A stretch of DNA of 64,000 nt from Mesorhizobium sp. M8A.F.Ca.ET.218.01.1.1 (lineage in GTDB: Bacteria > Pseudomonadota > Alphaproteobacteria > Rhizobiales > Rhizobiaceae): contig NZ_SRUZ01000002.1 in assembly GCF_004791165.1 (NCBI RefSeq), positions 372,001 through 436,000 of the forward strand. Direction: 5' to 3'. Every line of letters starts with the position of its first letter. Position 1 is the stretch's first letter. Positions 19,713 through 28,852 of the stretch are shown in pieces. The position numbers and the translations under genes were made by a program. The notes under the pieces are model-generated. The model saw only the letters and a list, made by a program, of their open reading frames with translations, had not been told where the DNA came from and did no database searches.

Positions 19713-20888
19713 TCACGCAGCTGCCGGTCCGGCTTCACGCAGCAAATCGTCAGCTTTGTCCGTCTTCTCCCAAGTGAACTCAGGCTCTTCACGCCCGAAG
19801 TGTCCGTATGTCGCCGTCTTGCGGTATATCGGCCGTAAGAGATCAAGCATCTTGATGATGCCTTTCGGTCGGAGATTGAAAACCTCGAGAACAAGGCGCT
19901 CGATCCTTTTTTCCTCGATCCTTGCGGTTCCGAAGGTATTGACCATGACAGAAACCGGACTGGCCACGCCGATCGCGTAGGCAAGCTGAACCTCGCAGAC
20001 CTCTGCAAGGCCGCTGGCAACGATGTTCTTCGCGACATACCGGGCGGCATAGGCCGCCGAGCGGTCAACCTTGGATGGGTCCTTGCCCGAAAAGGCACCG
20101 CCGCCGTGACGCCCGGTCCCACCGTAGGAATCGACGATGATCTTCCGTCCTGTGAGGCCGCAGTCGCCGGCAGGCCCACCGACCACGAACCGCCCTGTTG
20201 GGTTGACCAGAAATCTGATCCCCGAAGTATCCAGGTGGGCCGGCAGGACCGGTTTTATGATCTCCTCAATGACGCCTTCGCGGACCGTGGCTTGTGAGAC
20301 CGCTTCGTCATGCTGCGTTGACAGGACTATGGTATCCAGCGCCACCGGGCGGAGCCCTTCGTAGCGTACCGACACTTGAGATTTCACGTCCGGACGCAGC
20401 CAGCCAAGCTGTCCCGCTTTCCGGACCTGGGCCTGTCTTTTCGTCAAATGGTGAGCGAGTTGGATCGGCAGGGGCATCAATGTATCCGTCTCGTTGCATG
20501 CGAATCCAAACATGATGCCCTGATCCCCTGCCCCTTGCCCGAGATCCTGCCCTCGTCCTTCATCAACGCCCTGGCTTATGTCGGGCGACTGCTCGGTGAG
20601 GGCCAGAACGACGGCGCAACGTCGACCATCAAAGCCAATCGCATCATCGTCGTAGCCAATATCGAGTATCGTATCGCGGGCGACTTGGCTGTAATCGATG
20701 TGGGCATGGCTGGTGATCTCGCCAGCCACAACGACCATCCCCGTCTTCACCAACACTTCACAGGCGACGCGCGCCTTCGGATCGGTGCGCAGGACCGCAT
20801 CGAGAATGGCATCGGAGATGTTGTCTGCCATCTTGTCGGGGTGTCCCGCGCCGACGGATTCGGAAGAGAACACGAACTGCCTGGTCAT
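19713..20888 (-). CDS. metK: S-adenosylmethionine synthetase
   Basis: Makes S-adenosylmethionine from methionine and ATP. 391 residues and intact. Motifs are [15 protein letters not shown] (ATP/methionine site), [14 protein letters not shown], and the glycine-rich [19 protein letters not shown]. The N terminus and the [17 protein letters not shown] stretch look like the gamma/beta-proteobacterial type rather than the usual alphaproteobacterial MetK, which suggests an acquired second copy (inference from memory of the family). Lies 57 bases after glyA on the same strand. Confidence 0.95.
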   Translation of the reverse strand: MTRQFVFSSESVGAGHPDKMADNISDAILDAVLRTDPKARVACEVLVKTGMVVVAGEITSHAHIDYSQVARDTILDIGYDDDAIGFDGRRCAVVLALTEQSPDISQGVDEGRGQDLGQGAGDQGIMFGFACNETDTLMPLPIQLAHHLTKRQAQVRKAGQLGWLRPDVKSQVSVRYEGLRPVALDTIVLSTQHDEAVSQATVREGVIEEIIKPVLPAHLDTSGIRFLVNPTGRFVVGGPAGDCGLTGRKIIVDSYGGTGRHGGGAFSGKDPSKVDRSAAYAARYVAKNIVASGLAEVCEVQLAYAIGVASPVSVMVNTFGTARIEEKRIERLVLEVFNLRPKGIIKMLDLLRPIYRKTATYGHFGREEPEFTWEKTDKADDLLREAGPAAA

Positions 20889-20945
20889 AAAAATGCCCTC
20901 GCTTCAAGTGCTGGAGTTAGTGAGGAGTTTCTGGATTGGGGTGGC

Positions 20946-22266
20946 TTATCGGTCGCGGATGCCGGGAACATCGAACGCAGTGCAGAAGTCGGCAACGTCT
21001 CTTCGTACGCTCGCATGAACTTCCTGGTCATCGGGCTGGCGGCAGACCGAGTCGATGAAAGCGGCGATCTGCACCATCTCCGTTTCGCGCATGCCCATGG
21101 ACGTCACCGCTGGTGTCCCTAAGCGGATGCCGCTTGTCAGCGCCGGATGCCGCCGGTCGCCCGGGACCATATTGAAATTCGCAATGATGCCTGCACGCGA
21201 TAAGCGCTCCGCATAGGCTTTGCCTGACAGCGGCCGGTCCCGAAGATCAAGGATCAGCATGTGATTGTCAGTGCCCCCAGTGACGAGTTCATAACCTCGC
21301 TCCAGAAGCGCCTGGGCCAGAGCCTTGGCGTTGTGGACGATCTGCTGACCGTAGACACGAAAGGACGAGTTCGCTGCTTCCTGCAAAGCGACGGCAAGCG
21401 CGGCGATAGTATTCATATGCGGTCCGCCTTGCAGAAGAGGGAACACGGCGCAGATTGTGTTTGCTCTTCGGATGATGGAGGGGCTGATAACGGTCTTCAT
21501 TCCTTGATAAAATGAAGCCACCCCGGGGACCGCGGATCGACTTGTGAGAGGTGCTGGTGACCACATCGCAATGGGACACGGGGTTCGGATGCACTCCTGC
21601 GACAACCAGGCCGCAGATGTGGGCGATGTCAGCCACCAGATACGAGTTCACCTCCGAAGCAATTTCGGCCATTGCCGCGTAGTCAAAAATACGCGGATAA
21701 GCAGTTCCGCCGACCCAAATTAGCTTCGGGCGTTCCCGCTTGGCGGTCTCGCGCAAGTGGTCATAGTCAATTTGCTGTGTCTTTTCGTGCAGCCTGTACG
21801 GGACGCGCTGATAATCGCTGCCGGAAAAATTGACGGACCAACCGTGAGTCAGATGGCCGCCTTCGGGTAAAGGCAAGCCCATGACTTTGTCACGGGGGCT
21901 CAAAAGCGCGCGATAGACAGCCTGGTTGGCTGGCGAGCCTGAATAAGGCTGGACGTTGGCGTGTTCACTGCCAAATAGCGCTTTCAGGCGCTCGATCGCG
22001 AGGGTCTCAAGCTCATCGACGATCTCGTTTCCGGCGTAGTAGCGCGCACCGGGGTATCCCTCGGCATACTTGTTGGTGAAAATCGACCCGGTCGCTTCCA
22101 ACACCGCCGAGGAGGCAAAGTTCTCGGAGGCGATCAGTTTGAGAGTTGTCCGCTCCTGACGCTCCTGTCTTAGAAGCAGTTCGTGAACGCGGGAGTCGAC
22201 GGCGGCTAAGTGAGGCCGCCCGTAAGTGTCGGGCTGCGCGATGGCGCCGCCGGCGGAGTTATCCAT
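20946..22266 (-). pseudogene. glyA: Serine hydroxymethyltransferase, frameshifted
   Basis: SHMT moves the serine hydroxymethyl group to tetrahydrofolate. The gene is in two frames. From 22266 to about 21500 it reads LKLIASENFASSAVLEATGS, NVQPYSGSPANQAVY and the PLP-lysine block VVTSTSHKSIRGPRGGFIL. It resumes in another frame from about 21500 with FPLLQGGPHMNTIAALAVAL and LTSGIRLGTPAVTSMGM to the stop at 20946. Total length (about 440 codons) matches GlyA, so a single indel near 21490-21510 separates the halves. Either a recent inactivation or a sequencing error would fit. It is 38 bases after the arsR-like gene. Confidence 0.9.
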
Positions 22267-22303
22267 GGTAGTCGCGCTCCATTTGGACTGATCTATTTCA
22301 CGA

Positions 22304-22648
22304 TCAAGCAGGCGGTCCCTTCAACCGCGCGTCTTGTATTGCTTCCAGGCGTTGTAGGTCTCTTTTATGATGGCCATCATCGTGGGGCAGGAGATCGACC
22401 ACCAATTGAGCCAGCCCGCCATCCTTGCCTCCTGCTTGCATATGGTACGAAGACTGCGGACGTTGTTCGTTGCAGCAAAGAAAGTTGGCTCTGCCCAGCC
22501 GCCGAACGTGGCGTCGAACCTGCTCGCGAGGCAGACTGGTAATATCGGCCAGCTCGCCGACGGTTAGATCCGCATGCGCGCAAAGGCCCAGGATTCGAAG
22601 GCGATCAAGATGCGCTGCCGTCCTTAGGCGATTTACCAGTGTCAACAT
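22304..22648 (-). CDS. ArsR-family regulator, C-terminally truncated
   Basis: 114 residues. The first 65 form a winged helix of the ArsR type (LRTAAHLDRLRILGLCAHAD, LTVGELADITSLPREQVRRH). The tail, LLPHDDGHHKRDLQRLEAIQ, matches the linker of the longer ArsR proteins that carry a C-terminal SAM-dependent methyltransferase domain, but the frame stops right there. It heads a minus-strand run with glyA, metK, adenosine kinase and tdh, so control of methyl metabolism is a reasonable guess. It may not be functional; the ArsR-like signature is clear, the rest inference. Confidence 0.65.
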   Translation of the reverse strand: MLTLVNRLRTAAHLDRLRILGLCAHADLTVGELADITSLPREQVRRHVRRLGRANFLCCNEQRPQSSYHMQAGGKDGGLAQLVVDLLPHDDGHHKRDLQRLEAIQDARLKGPPA

Positions 22649-23313
22649 TGGTTGGCATCAACCCGGACGGGATGCAGCAAGCCGCTAGCCCTTCTATCCC
22701 CATCAATCCGCATGAGACCTCTCTCGTCATTTGCTGTAAATCCGCTGGTATGGATGCTAATGGAAGATGGATCACAGTCCTTTCTACGACTAAGACGCCA
22801 GATATTGGGGCTAATGTACCACCTGACAGGAGACTACACTCACGAACATTATGTGAATTTTTTTTAACGTTGCTGAGAATCAAGGGTGAGGTTTGGCGAA
22901 TGTCTCGCCGTCGACTGTCGAATCCTGCCCGACGGGATTATGGGGTGCGTAGCCTGCTTGTCCTTTCCACATGACCAGCGACGATGGGGCGGAGGCGGCA
23001 GACATAGCTCTGGAGCATGCTGCGGTATCTTTGGCCTGAAGCCGAGGAAGGCGGACCGTGGCTTCCGCGCCGCTGCCGGGAGCCCGCGAACAGGCCAAGT
23101 TGATCAGCCGGGTGTTGCCGTCATAGAGCGTGAGACCCAAAGCTGGCCAGCCGCGCCCTGAGGCTGACGCACCGCTCAGCGTCCACCTTGCTCTCGAAGC
23201 CCATCGGCATAGCGCCGATAACGACTTGACCGCGTGCGTGTCGACGAGCGATCGGTGAGCGCAAGGATCGAGGGTGCAGTGCAGGATAATGCTGTTTTAA
23301 ATCAGCGCTGTTT
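22649..23313. other. Intergenic: promoter side of arsR, otherwise nothing recognised
   Basis: Upstream region of the arsR-glyA-metK run. A 92-codon minus-strand frame (22883-22605) covers the promoter area but has no motif and overlaps arsR. No SAM riboswitch could be made out by eye. The part beyond 22900 has broken frames only. Confidence 0.4.
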
Positions 23314-23520
23314 TCAGCCGACTGCCTTGAGCGTGGGCACAAGGATATAGGCCCAAGGCAGGAGATCATCGTCTGCTGTTCGGGAGGCCGCCCTGGGCGC
23401 GCGACAGCCGTTCCTTCGGCTGCGCCGCTCCGCCACCATCCGCGCCGTGCCTTCCGGAGACCATTCCCGCTGCCGGCCGGCGCCCGTGAAAACCTCGACC
23501 CGGCGCACCGGCTCGAGATG
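23314..23520 (-). mobile_element. IS66-family tnpA remnant
   Basis: Minus-strand frame beginning MRRVEVFTGAGRQREWSPEGTA, which is the conserved N terminus of IS66 OrfA (RRVEVFTGAGRRRRWS). It then loses register (MVAERRSRRNG, where IVAE is expected). No tnpB or tnpC follows, so only a scrap of the element remains, between the arsR promoter side and nopX. Confidence 0.7.
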
Positions 23521-23704
23521 GCTGGGCTCAGCGTAACTCTGAAGTCGTCATATACCGAAGCCTTCACAGACTTCGGACATCCCCCTCACAGTCCGATCCA
23601 GATGGCGTCAGGAACACCGCTGCGTTGATGCGGATGAACCCCTGCTTGTGCCACAATGACCCTTATGTCAGCGCGCGAGCCAAAGCTTCCGCGCAAGGCG
23701 ACGG

Positions 23705-25642
23705 CTAGGATAAGGCAATGCCGACGAAGGGCACATTGCTTGCCACACTCTGGAATGATGGCATGCTCGGAAGGCCTAGGCTTTGCTCAGGGCCGCCTGC
23801 AAGGCGCGCTTTGAGGTTATTCACATAGCCTTCTGCGTAGTCCTGCGCCGTCGAGACCGAAAGATCAATGCCTGCCGCCAAGGCCTCTTCCATCAGGTGC
23901 TTTACGAGCCCATTTCGAATGGCCAGCTTGACCTCGGGGCCTGCGATAAGGCCGATCGCCTGCGCGGCCATATTGAGGCCAGCTTCCTCCAGCGCTCGCT
24001 TCATATCGCCTCCGTTAATGGCCGTACGCAGGAGATTGGCTGCTTGCGACTCAGCCTCGAGAACCATCGAGGCAAGATCGGCTACTTGTCCGAGGCCCGG
24101 AATGAAGCTGAGCAGTCCCACCGCCGTTGCCGCCAAGTCGAGCACTTTCGTCTCGATTTTGAGCACGGAGTCGACGACGTGCATGACGGCCCCGCCGTTC
24201 TTTTTGGCTGACTTAATGTCAGGCTGGTCCATCAGGCCCATCTTCATGTCCGCGACGGCATTCTGCTCTTCTGCGGTTTGGGCGCCGTGGGTGATTGGCT
24301 GCTGAACGTTGCGGTTCGCAGACGACATGTTTGTGCAAAAATGGGCAAAGTCTTTTTTGCTGATATTGCCGGAATCAACCGTATGCCCGCCGCCAAAGTC
24401 GAAGAATTTATGATGGGTCTTATAGCCCGTGATCGAATTGTTCAGGAGGCCAAACAGAAGAGGATCTGAAAGGAGCTGAGAGGCTGCTTCCCGCACTTTC
24501 GGATCAAGGCTCTTGTCGTCTTTCATTTTCGCCAGTTTGTCGCGAGTCAGAACACCGCTTCCAAAGAACGTGTCCTGATGGTCCTTGATCATCTCGACCG
24601 TATTCAGCTTAGTTTGCGTGAGGCTCATCGACGATGAGGCGACTTGCAGGAAATCCTCTTTGTGCATCTTCCCTTTCGAGCCACCGCACAACTGGTTCCA
24701 AGCATCGGGGTGATCGAGGAAATATTGCGCCGCCGCAATGACCTGGGGCGGAAATTTGCCGTTTTTCGATTCGCCGCCGACCATTTTCTTGAACTCATCC
24801 AGACTCAGGTCCTTGGACAGATTTTCGGAGTACCGGTAAAACTCCCGCAAGGCATCGCTCAAGGTCATGACCGAAGGCTGCAAACCTCCGCTGCCGTCGG
24901 ATGGTATGTAGTTCTGCTCGTAGCTTCGCGCTTGGGCTTCCTGAAATGCAGCAACTTGTGGGTGGTGGTTTGAAAATCCGGCCAAGTCCTTGGCGTTGAT
25001 CTTGCCTCCACAGCGGCCGTCGCCCTGCGAGCCAATCGCATAAAAAAGTCCCGAATCCTGCTGCAGTCCCTGGATCGCCGCTTTCAGATCCGGTGGCGTA
25101 GAGGGATCATTGGCTTTGTCGGTCAACGACTTCCAAGTAAGCGGGCATTGGTCCTTGTGACGGTTGAGTACCGCAACAATCTGCAACTCAGCCGTGGTCA
25201 GCGACCCACCGTTCCACGTGATTCCGGGGCTCGGCCTGGGAGCCGGCTCGATCTTCGGGGTGACGCGGAGCAGATGTTGGGCTTCAGTCGCCTTGGAGCG
25301 TTGCGATTGGTCCTCCTTGAGAGCCGCCCTCATATTTGGCGGCAGCAGATCCAGTGGGTGTTGCTCCAAGCCCTTCAATGTCAATTCGACATCCGGTGCC
25401 AGATGGCCCAAAGGGTCCTGCCGCAAGTTATCCATTGTCGAATCAAGATTCGACGCTGGCAGATCCCCTTGCGCGAAAGAGCCGGGCTTGTCTGCCAGCA
25501 CACAAGTGGACAGCATCGCTTCGAAGCACGATGCACTTTGCTGATGCTGGGTCGCAAAATGGGAAACTTTCAGGCCCGGCCAACCCCTTGCGGACTGTAG
25601 CGAATTTGAGCGGTAGAAAGTTGAAAGATTGCTGGCCGACAT
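23705..25642 (-). CDS. nopX: NopX (NolX), T3SS translocon protein of the HrpF family
   Basis: Secreted protein thought to form the pore in the plant membrane through which effectors pass. 645 residues. No Sec signal. The middle repeats an EF-like DxxGxxxxxDF pattern (GKINAKDLAGF, KGKMHKEDFLQ, SGNISKKDFAHF). A hydrophobic segment near residue 510 (LAATAVGLLSFIPGLGQVADLA) and another near 570 are the likely membrane-inserting parts. GAGG lies 8 bases before the ATG. Transcribed away from nolB, with its own tts box 204 bases upstream. Intact. Confidence 0.95.
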   Translation of the reverse strand: MSASNLSTFYRSNSLQSARGWPGLKVSHFATQHQQSASCFEAMLSTCVLADKPGSFAQGDLPASNLDSTMDNLRQDPLGHLAPDVELTLKGLEQHPLDLLPPNMRAALKEDQSQRSKATEAQHLLRVTPKIEPAPRPSPGITWNGGSLTTAELQIVAVLNRHKDQCPLTWKSLTDKANDPSTPPDLKAAIQGLQQDSGLFYAIGSQGDGRCGGKINAKDLAGFSNHHPQVAAFQEAQARSYEQNYIPSDGSGGLQPSVMTLSDALREFYRYSENLSKDLSLDEFKKMVGGESKNGKFPPQVIAAAQYFLDHPDAWNQLCGGSKGKMHKEDFLQVASSSMSLTQTKLNTVEMIKDHQDTFFGSGVLTRDKLAKMKDDKSLDPKVREAASQLLSDPLLFGLLNNSITGYKTHHKFFDFGGGHTVDSGNISKKDFAHFCTNMSSANRNVQQPITHGAQTAEEQNAVADMKMGLMDQPDIKSAKKNGGAVMHVVDSVLKIETKVLDLAATAVGLLSFIPGLGQVADLASMVLEAESQAANLLRTAINGGDMKRALEEAGLNMAAQAIGLIAGPEVKLAIRNGLVKHLMEEALAAGIDLSVSTAQDYAEGYVNNLKARLAGGPEQSLGLPSMPSFQSVASNVPFVGIALS

Positions 25643-25845
25643 TATGCATCCTCAGACGTGACGTTGAAATCCCCACAAGAGACCCCGACAGAAGATCCCT
25701 TGCGTTTCACAAAATTCGACAATTCCAAGCGTCGGCAGGTCACGAATGCGCCTGCCCTGCCTTCAATTGCTGTGTTCCGGGCCGGCTCCAAGGTTCGGTC
25801 CAACACAATGGCCGGAGTCACCGCGAGAGCTGCCGGGACTCATCA

Positions 25846-25873
25846 TGAGCGGATTAGCTTTCGAGAAACTGAC
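25846..25873 (-). promoter_or_regulatory. tts box of nopX
   Basis: Minus-strand element reading GTCAGTTTCTCGAAAGCT, seven bases, then TCA where CTA is usual. The first 18 bases fit the TtsI consensus perfectly. It lies between nolW and nopX, 204 bases before the nopX start. Confidence 0.9.
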
Positions 25874-25943
25874 GAGTTTGCGAAGAGTTCACAAAGGGGT
25901 AGCCGCAGTCATGTTCTTCAGAGCTGCGGGAAATCCTCAATGT

Positions 25944-26660
25944 TCATTTCTTGCCCAGCTCAGGCTTCCCGCCAACGCTATCCTGTTGTGGGATGTCAGA
26001 AGAATAAGAAGCATCCGGTCGTCCGTCGCGAACGACCGTAGTGGAGGAGCCACGAAACAAGATCAGCACTGATTCCTTTGGCGTGGCCGCTATGTGAGTC
26101 TGCGCCTGCGCCTCCGCCACCAAGCCGTTAAAGGTCTGCTCCACGAGTGCGACGAAGCGCGGTGGACCGGAAACGAAGACGAGGCCATTGCCTGGCACGG
26201 GTTTGACCACATAGCGCTCGTCGGAGATATCAAGCTTGTCGAGAGCCCCCTTGAACGCATCGAAGCGAATCGACGTCATCAAAAGCATTCGAGTTTGCGA
26301 TTCTTGTGCAGCAGACACATAGAGTACAAGGCCGTCATAGTACCATTGGAGACCGTAAAGGTTCGTCAAGCGGTCGAGGAACGCGCGCGGTGGCAAATCA
26401 GGCATACGTCCGCGAATTCGCCCCTTCACCGCAGGACTGATGTTGACCCTGATATTCAGGTTGTTGCCGAATTCCTGCAACGCTGCAGCGAGTTCCTGAT
26501 CCAGAACCGTGTATCTATAGGGTGTCGCCGGAAGGGACAGCGGGACTGCGTGCGCCGGTTGAATCCCGGTGGACAGAAAAAACCCGGCACAAAGAAGTCT
26601 CAAAACATGCAGGGTGACGGGTTGGATAAGCGTTCTCGGCATGTCGCACTGATAAACCAA
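25944..26660 (-). CDS. rhcC1: T3SS secretin N-terminal subunit RhcC1 (NolW)
   Basis: The rhizobial secretin is split: this protein supplies the periplasmic N domains and RhcC2 the barrel. 238 residues from 26660, or 232 from an internal ATG at 26642, which places the signal sequence (VLRLLCAGFFLSTGIQPAHA) better; neither start has a clear ribosome site. YTVLDQELAAALQEFGNNLNI and the N1-like VSGPPRFVALVEQTF segment are typical of NolW. It is divergent from nolB and upstream of nopX on the same strand. Confidence 0.93.
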   Translation of the reverse strand: MVYQCDMPRTLIQPVTLHVLRLLCAGFFLSTGIQPAHAVPLSLPATPYRYTVLDQELAAALQEFGNNLNIRVNISPAVKGRIRGRMPDLPPRAFLDRLTNLYGLQWYYDGLVLYVSAAQESQTRMLLMTSIRFDAFKGALDKLDISDERYVVKPVPGNGLVFVSGPPRFVALVEQTFNGLVAEAQAQTHIAATPKESVLILFRGSSTTVVRDGRPDASYSSDIPQQDSVGGKPELGKK

Positions 26661-26729
26661 ACGCTGAAATCATCACAAGTGACTAAATTGCCGAAGAGAT
26701 TTTAGATTGTCGAAATGACGCCGCCGTTA

Positions 26730-26757
26730 GTCAGCTTGTTGTCAGCTTGCCCCCCTA
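26730..26757 (+). promoter_or_regulatory. tts box of the nolB operon
   Basis: Reads GTCAGCTTGTTGTCAGCT, seven bases (TGCCCCC), then CTA. Both conserved ends have the correct spacing; the centre deviates from TCGAA. 72 bases before the nolB ATG, it would drive the long nolB-to-rhcU operon. Confidence 0.88.
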
Positions 26758-26829
26758 GGAGTGTTGCGCCGACACCGGGTGATGAATGGGCGGGGCTCGC
26801 CCGGTCAGAGAGAGCAACCGAGTCCTTAC

Positions 26830-27339
26830 ATGATGATGCCTGTCACGTCGATCTCTGCCACTCTAACGGCTGGCCTCCCCAGGGTCGGATCACCGTCGAT
26901 TGTCGAGCAGGCCCAGTTTGAGCGCGCCTTAGGGCATGCAGCCGACTCGCTGAAAAACGATGCCGCCGCGGGGCCAGCGAGTGCGGCGCCAGTTGCTGCG
27001 GCGATGGATGTTCAGCGCGCGGCTGCGCCGACGAGCGGCATGGGCGATCGCGTGTTGCAGACGATTTCCTCCCTATATCCACACAATACTGTTTCCTTCC
27101 CCGCGCTCGACCATGACATAGCCCTTTCGAAGGGCGCTCTACCGGGACCGGCGCAGAAGCTTCCCGTCCCAGGTGAGGCGGGAACCGGAATCTCGGGCAT
27201 TCCTCAACAAGGGCAAGACTTCGAAATGATGATGGCTGGTCTTCGGGATGTTTACAACGGCGTCACCCAGGTGGCGCTTATCTCCAAAGGCGTCAGCGGC
27301 GTCACATCATCCGTGAATAAACTTTTGAAGGAAGGCTGA
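26830..27339 (+). CDS. nolB: NolB, T3SS inner-rod-like component
   Basis: 169 residues beginning MMMPVTSISATLTAG. The C terminus (FEMMMAGLRDVYNGVTQVALISKGVSGVTSSVNKLLKEG, given here only as family pattern) is the conserved NolB end and resembles inner-rod proteins of other T3SSs. Alternative ATGs lie one and two codons downstream; the frame is open upstream but overlaps the tts box, so it cannot start there. First gene of the core operon, 9 bases before rhcJ. Confidence 0.92.
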   Translation: MMMPVTSISATLTAGLPRVGSPSIVEQAQFERALGHAADSLKNDAAAGPASAAPVAAAMDVQRAAAPTSGMGDRVLQTISSLYPHNTVSFPALDHDIALSKGALPGPAQKLPVPGEAGTGISGIPQQGQDFEMMMAGLRDVYNGVTQVALISKGVSGVTSSVNKLLKEG

Positions 27340-27348
27340 ACCGCGCGC

Positions 27349-28212
27349 ATGATTGGCTTGGCCGAGGGCGAAATCATGCGTGGCCTGTCAGGGTGGCGGT
27401 CGGTTAGACTTGTCATGCTGCCAGTTCTCGTCGCCCTCACTGCTTGCAAAGCCGACCTCTACACGCAATTGCAAGAGCGTGAGGCAAATGAAATGCTCGC
27501 ACTTCTTGAAGACAACGGGGTCGCCGCGATCCGGGTGGTCGCCAAGGATGGAACCAGCACGATCCAGGTTGACGAAAAGCTGCTCGCCTTCTCAATCAAC
27601 CTTCTGAACGCCAAGGGGTTGCCGCGCCAATCCTTCAAGAACCTCGGTGAGATATTCCAAGGATCAGGCCTGATTGCCTCGCCGACCGAGGAGCGTGCCC
27701 GTTACGTGTATGCCCTGAGCGAAGAGTTGTCGCGGACGATCAGCGATATCGATGGCGTTTTTTCTGTACGTGTTCACGTCGTGCTGCCGCATAACGACCT
27801 TGTGCGAGCCGGCGCCACGCCATCCTCGGCCGCGGTGTTTATCAGGCACGACGCCAAAACAAATGTCGCGGCTCTGCTGCCAAAGATAAAGATGCTGGTA
27901 GCCGACAGCATCGAAGGCTTGTCCTACGATAAGGTGGAAGTGGTTTTGGTGCCGGTAGAACGGTCCGCACACGAGCAACGGCCCGATCCGACTGCTGTTT
28001 TGCCACAAGCATCAACACCTCTTCCTGCGCCAATTCTGGCGACCGTGACAGGTTTTGCCGCAGCCGTATTCGCAGTGGCCTGTTATCTCTTGGGCAGCGT
28101 TGCTACGCGTCGGCGCAAGCAATCAACCGGCGTTTCCAAGGTCGAGGGGCGCCGGGATGCTTCTGCTGTCGAGGCCATTCGCAAAAGAATGCCTGCAATT
28201 GGACGTGGGTGA
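27349..28212 (+). CDS. rhcJ: RhcJ (NolT), inner-membrane ring lipoprotein
   Basis: YscJ/SctJ-family lipoprotein that forms the periplasmic face of the inner ring. 287 residues. Lipobox LVALTAC near residue 34, then DLYTQLQEREANEMLALLEDN, the family entry motif. The ring-building domain contains VFSVRVHVVLPHNDL and SSAAVFIRHD. One membrane helix near the C terminus (FAAAVFAVACYLLGSVA) with a basic tail. The start is 27349 or an in-frame ATG at 27376, both before the signal. The 3' end overlaps nolU. Confidence 0.95.
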   Translation: MIGLAEGEIMRGLSGWRSVRLVMLPVLVALTACKADLYTQLQEREANEMLALLEDNGVAAIRVVAKDGTSTIQVDEKLLAFSINLLNAKGLPRQSFKNLGEIFQGSGLIASPTEERARYVYALSEELSRTISDIDGVFSVRVHVVLPHNDLVRAGATPSSAAVFIRHDAKTNVAALLPKIKMLVADSIEGLSYDKVEVVLVPVERSAHEQRPDPTAVLPQASTPLPAPILATVTGFAAAVFAVACYLLGSVATRRRKQSTGVSKVEGRRDASAVEAIRKRMPAIGRG

Positions 28213-28852
28213 CATCTCATTGCCAATGCCTATACAGACCGCCCGACCTGATGGTCCGCACCAATTGCGTTTTCCGGGCGCGAGCGAGCTTGCGGCTTCG
28301 GCCCATCCGACCCGTCTAGCGGCGCGTCTTGATCCAGCGTTATCGGCAGAAACGTTAGTGAAGTTGCAGAAGTGTTCCAGACTGCATCCAAGGCTGGCAG
28401 AATTGCTGGGCAACGATGACGTGGATCTGAACCACATCGGCTGCAGGCCGGACCTTCTACGCGGGCACGATCCATATCGAGCTGCCCTTCTTGCTGGTAG
28501 TATCTGGCATGCCCGTTCGCTGGTCGCGTTTGTCTCTCAGCCTGAGCTTGCCATCCTTGTTAAACGCATCGGCGTGGATGCACACGCATTCGGAATCCGA
28601 CACCTGCTGCATGCCGTTGAGAACAGACTGATCGCGGACCCAGAAAAACTCGCTCAGCAAATCGAATACGATGGACATGCATGTCTTGGGGCTTGGCTCC
28701 AGGACAGTTCAGCGACCGAGCGTAACCGCGTGCTTCTTCGGTTGCCCGAGGGGACTGCCGCGGAGACTCCAGCACCTGAGCATTGGACCGCCGCCGGCCA
28801 ATTGCTTTCACTTGTACTAGCTCATTTTGAGACAGAGACCCCGGTGAAATGA
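28157..28852 (+). CDS. nolU: NolU, T3SS accessory protein (SctK-like)
   Basis: 231 residues from ATG 28157, which has GAGGGG 8 bases upstream. An alternative at 28226 gives 208, nearer to published NolU lengths. Recognised by its place between rhcJ and rhcL and by the family-like stretch SRLHPRLAELLGNDD followed by DPYRAALLAGSIWHARSL. SctK proteins help dock the cytoplasmic sorting platform to the ring. Overlaps rhcJ at its start and rhcL by 4 bases at its end (ATGA). Confidence 0.9.
   Translation: MLLLSRPFAKECLQLDVGDISLPMPIQTARPDGPHQLRFPGASELAASAHPTRLAARLDPALSAETLVKLQKCSRLHPRLAELLGNDDVDLNHIGCRPDLLRGHDPYRAALLAGSIWHARSLVAFVSQPELAILVKRIGVDAHAFGIRHLLHAVENRLIADPEKLAQQIEYDGHACLGAWLQDSSATERNRVLLRLPEGTAAETPAPEHWTAAGQLLSLVLAHFETETPVK

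Noticed and set aside
19613..20179. Upstream extension of the adenosine kinase frame
   Set aside because: It overlaps metK; the ATG at 19612 has a good ribosome site and gives the family length.
22605..22883. 92-codon minus-strand frame upstream of arsR
   Set aside because: Overlaps the arsR start, has no motif and fits better as promoter DNA.
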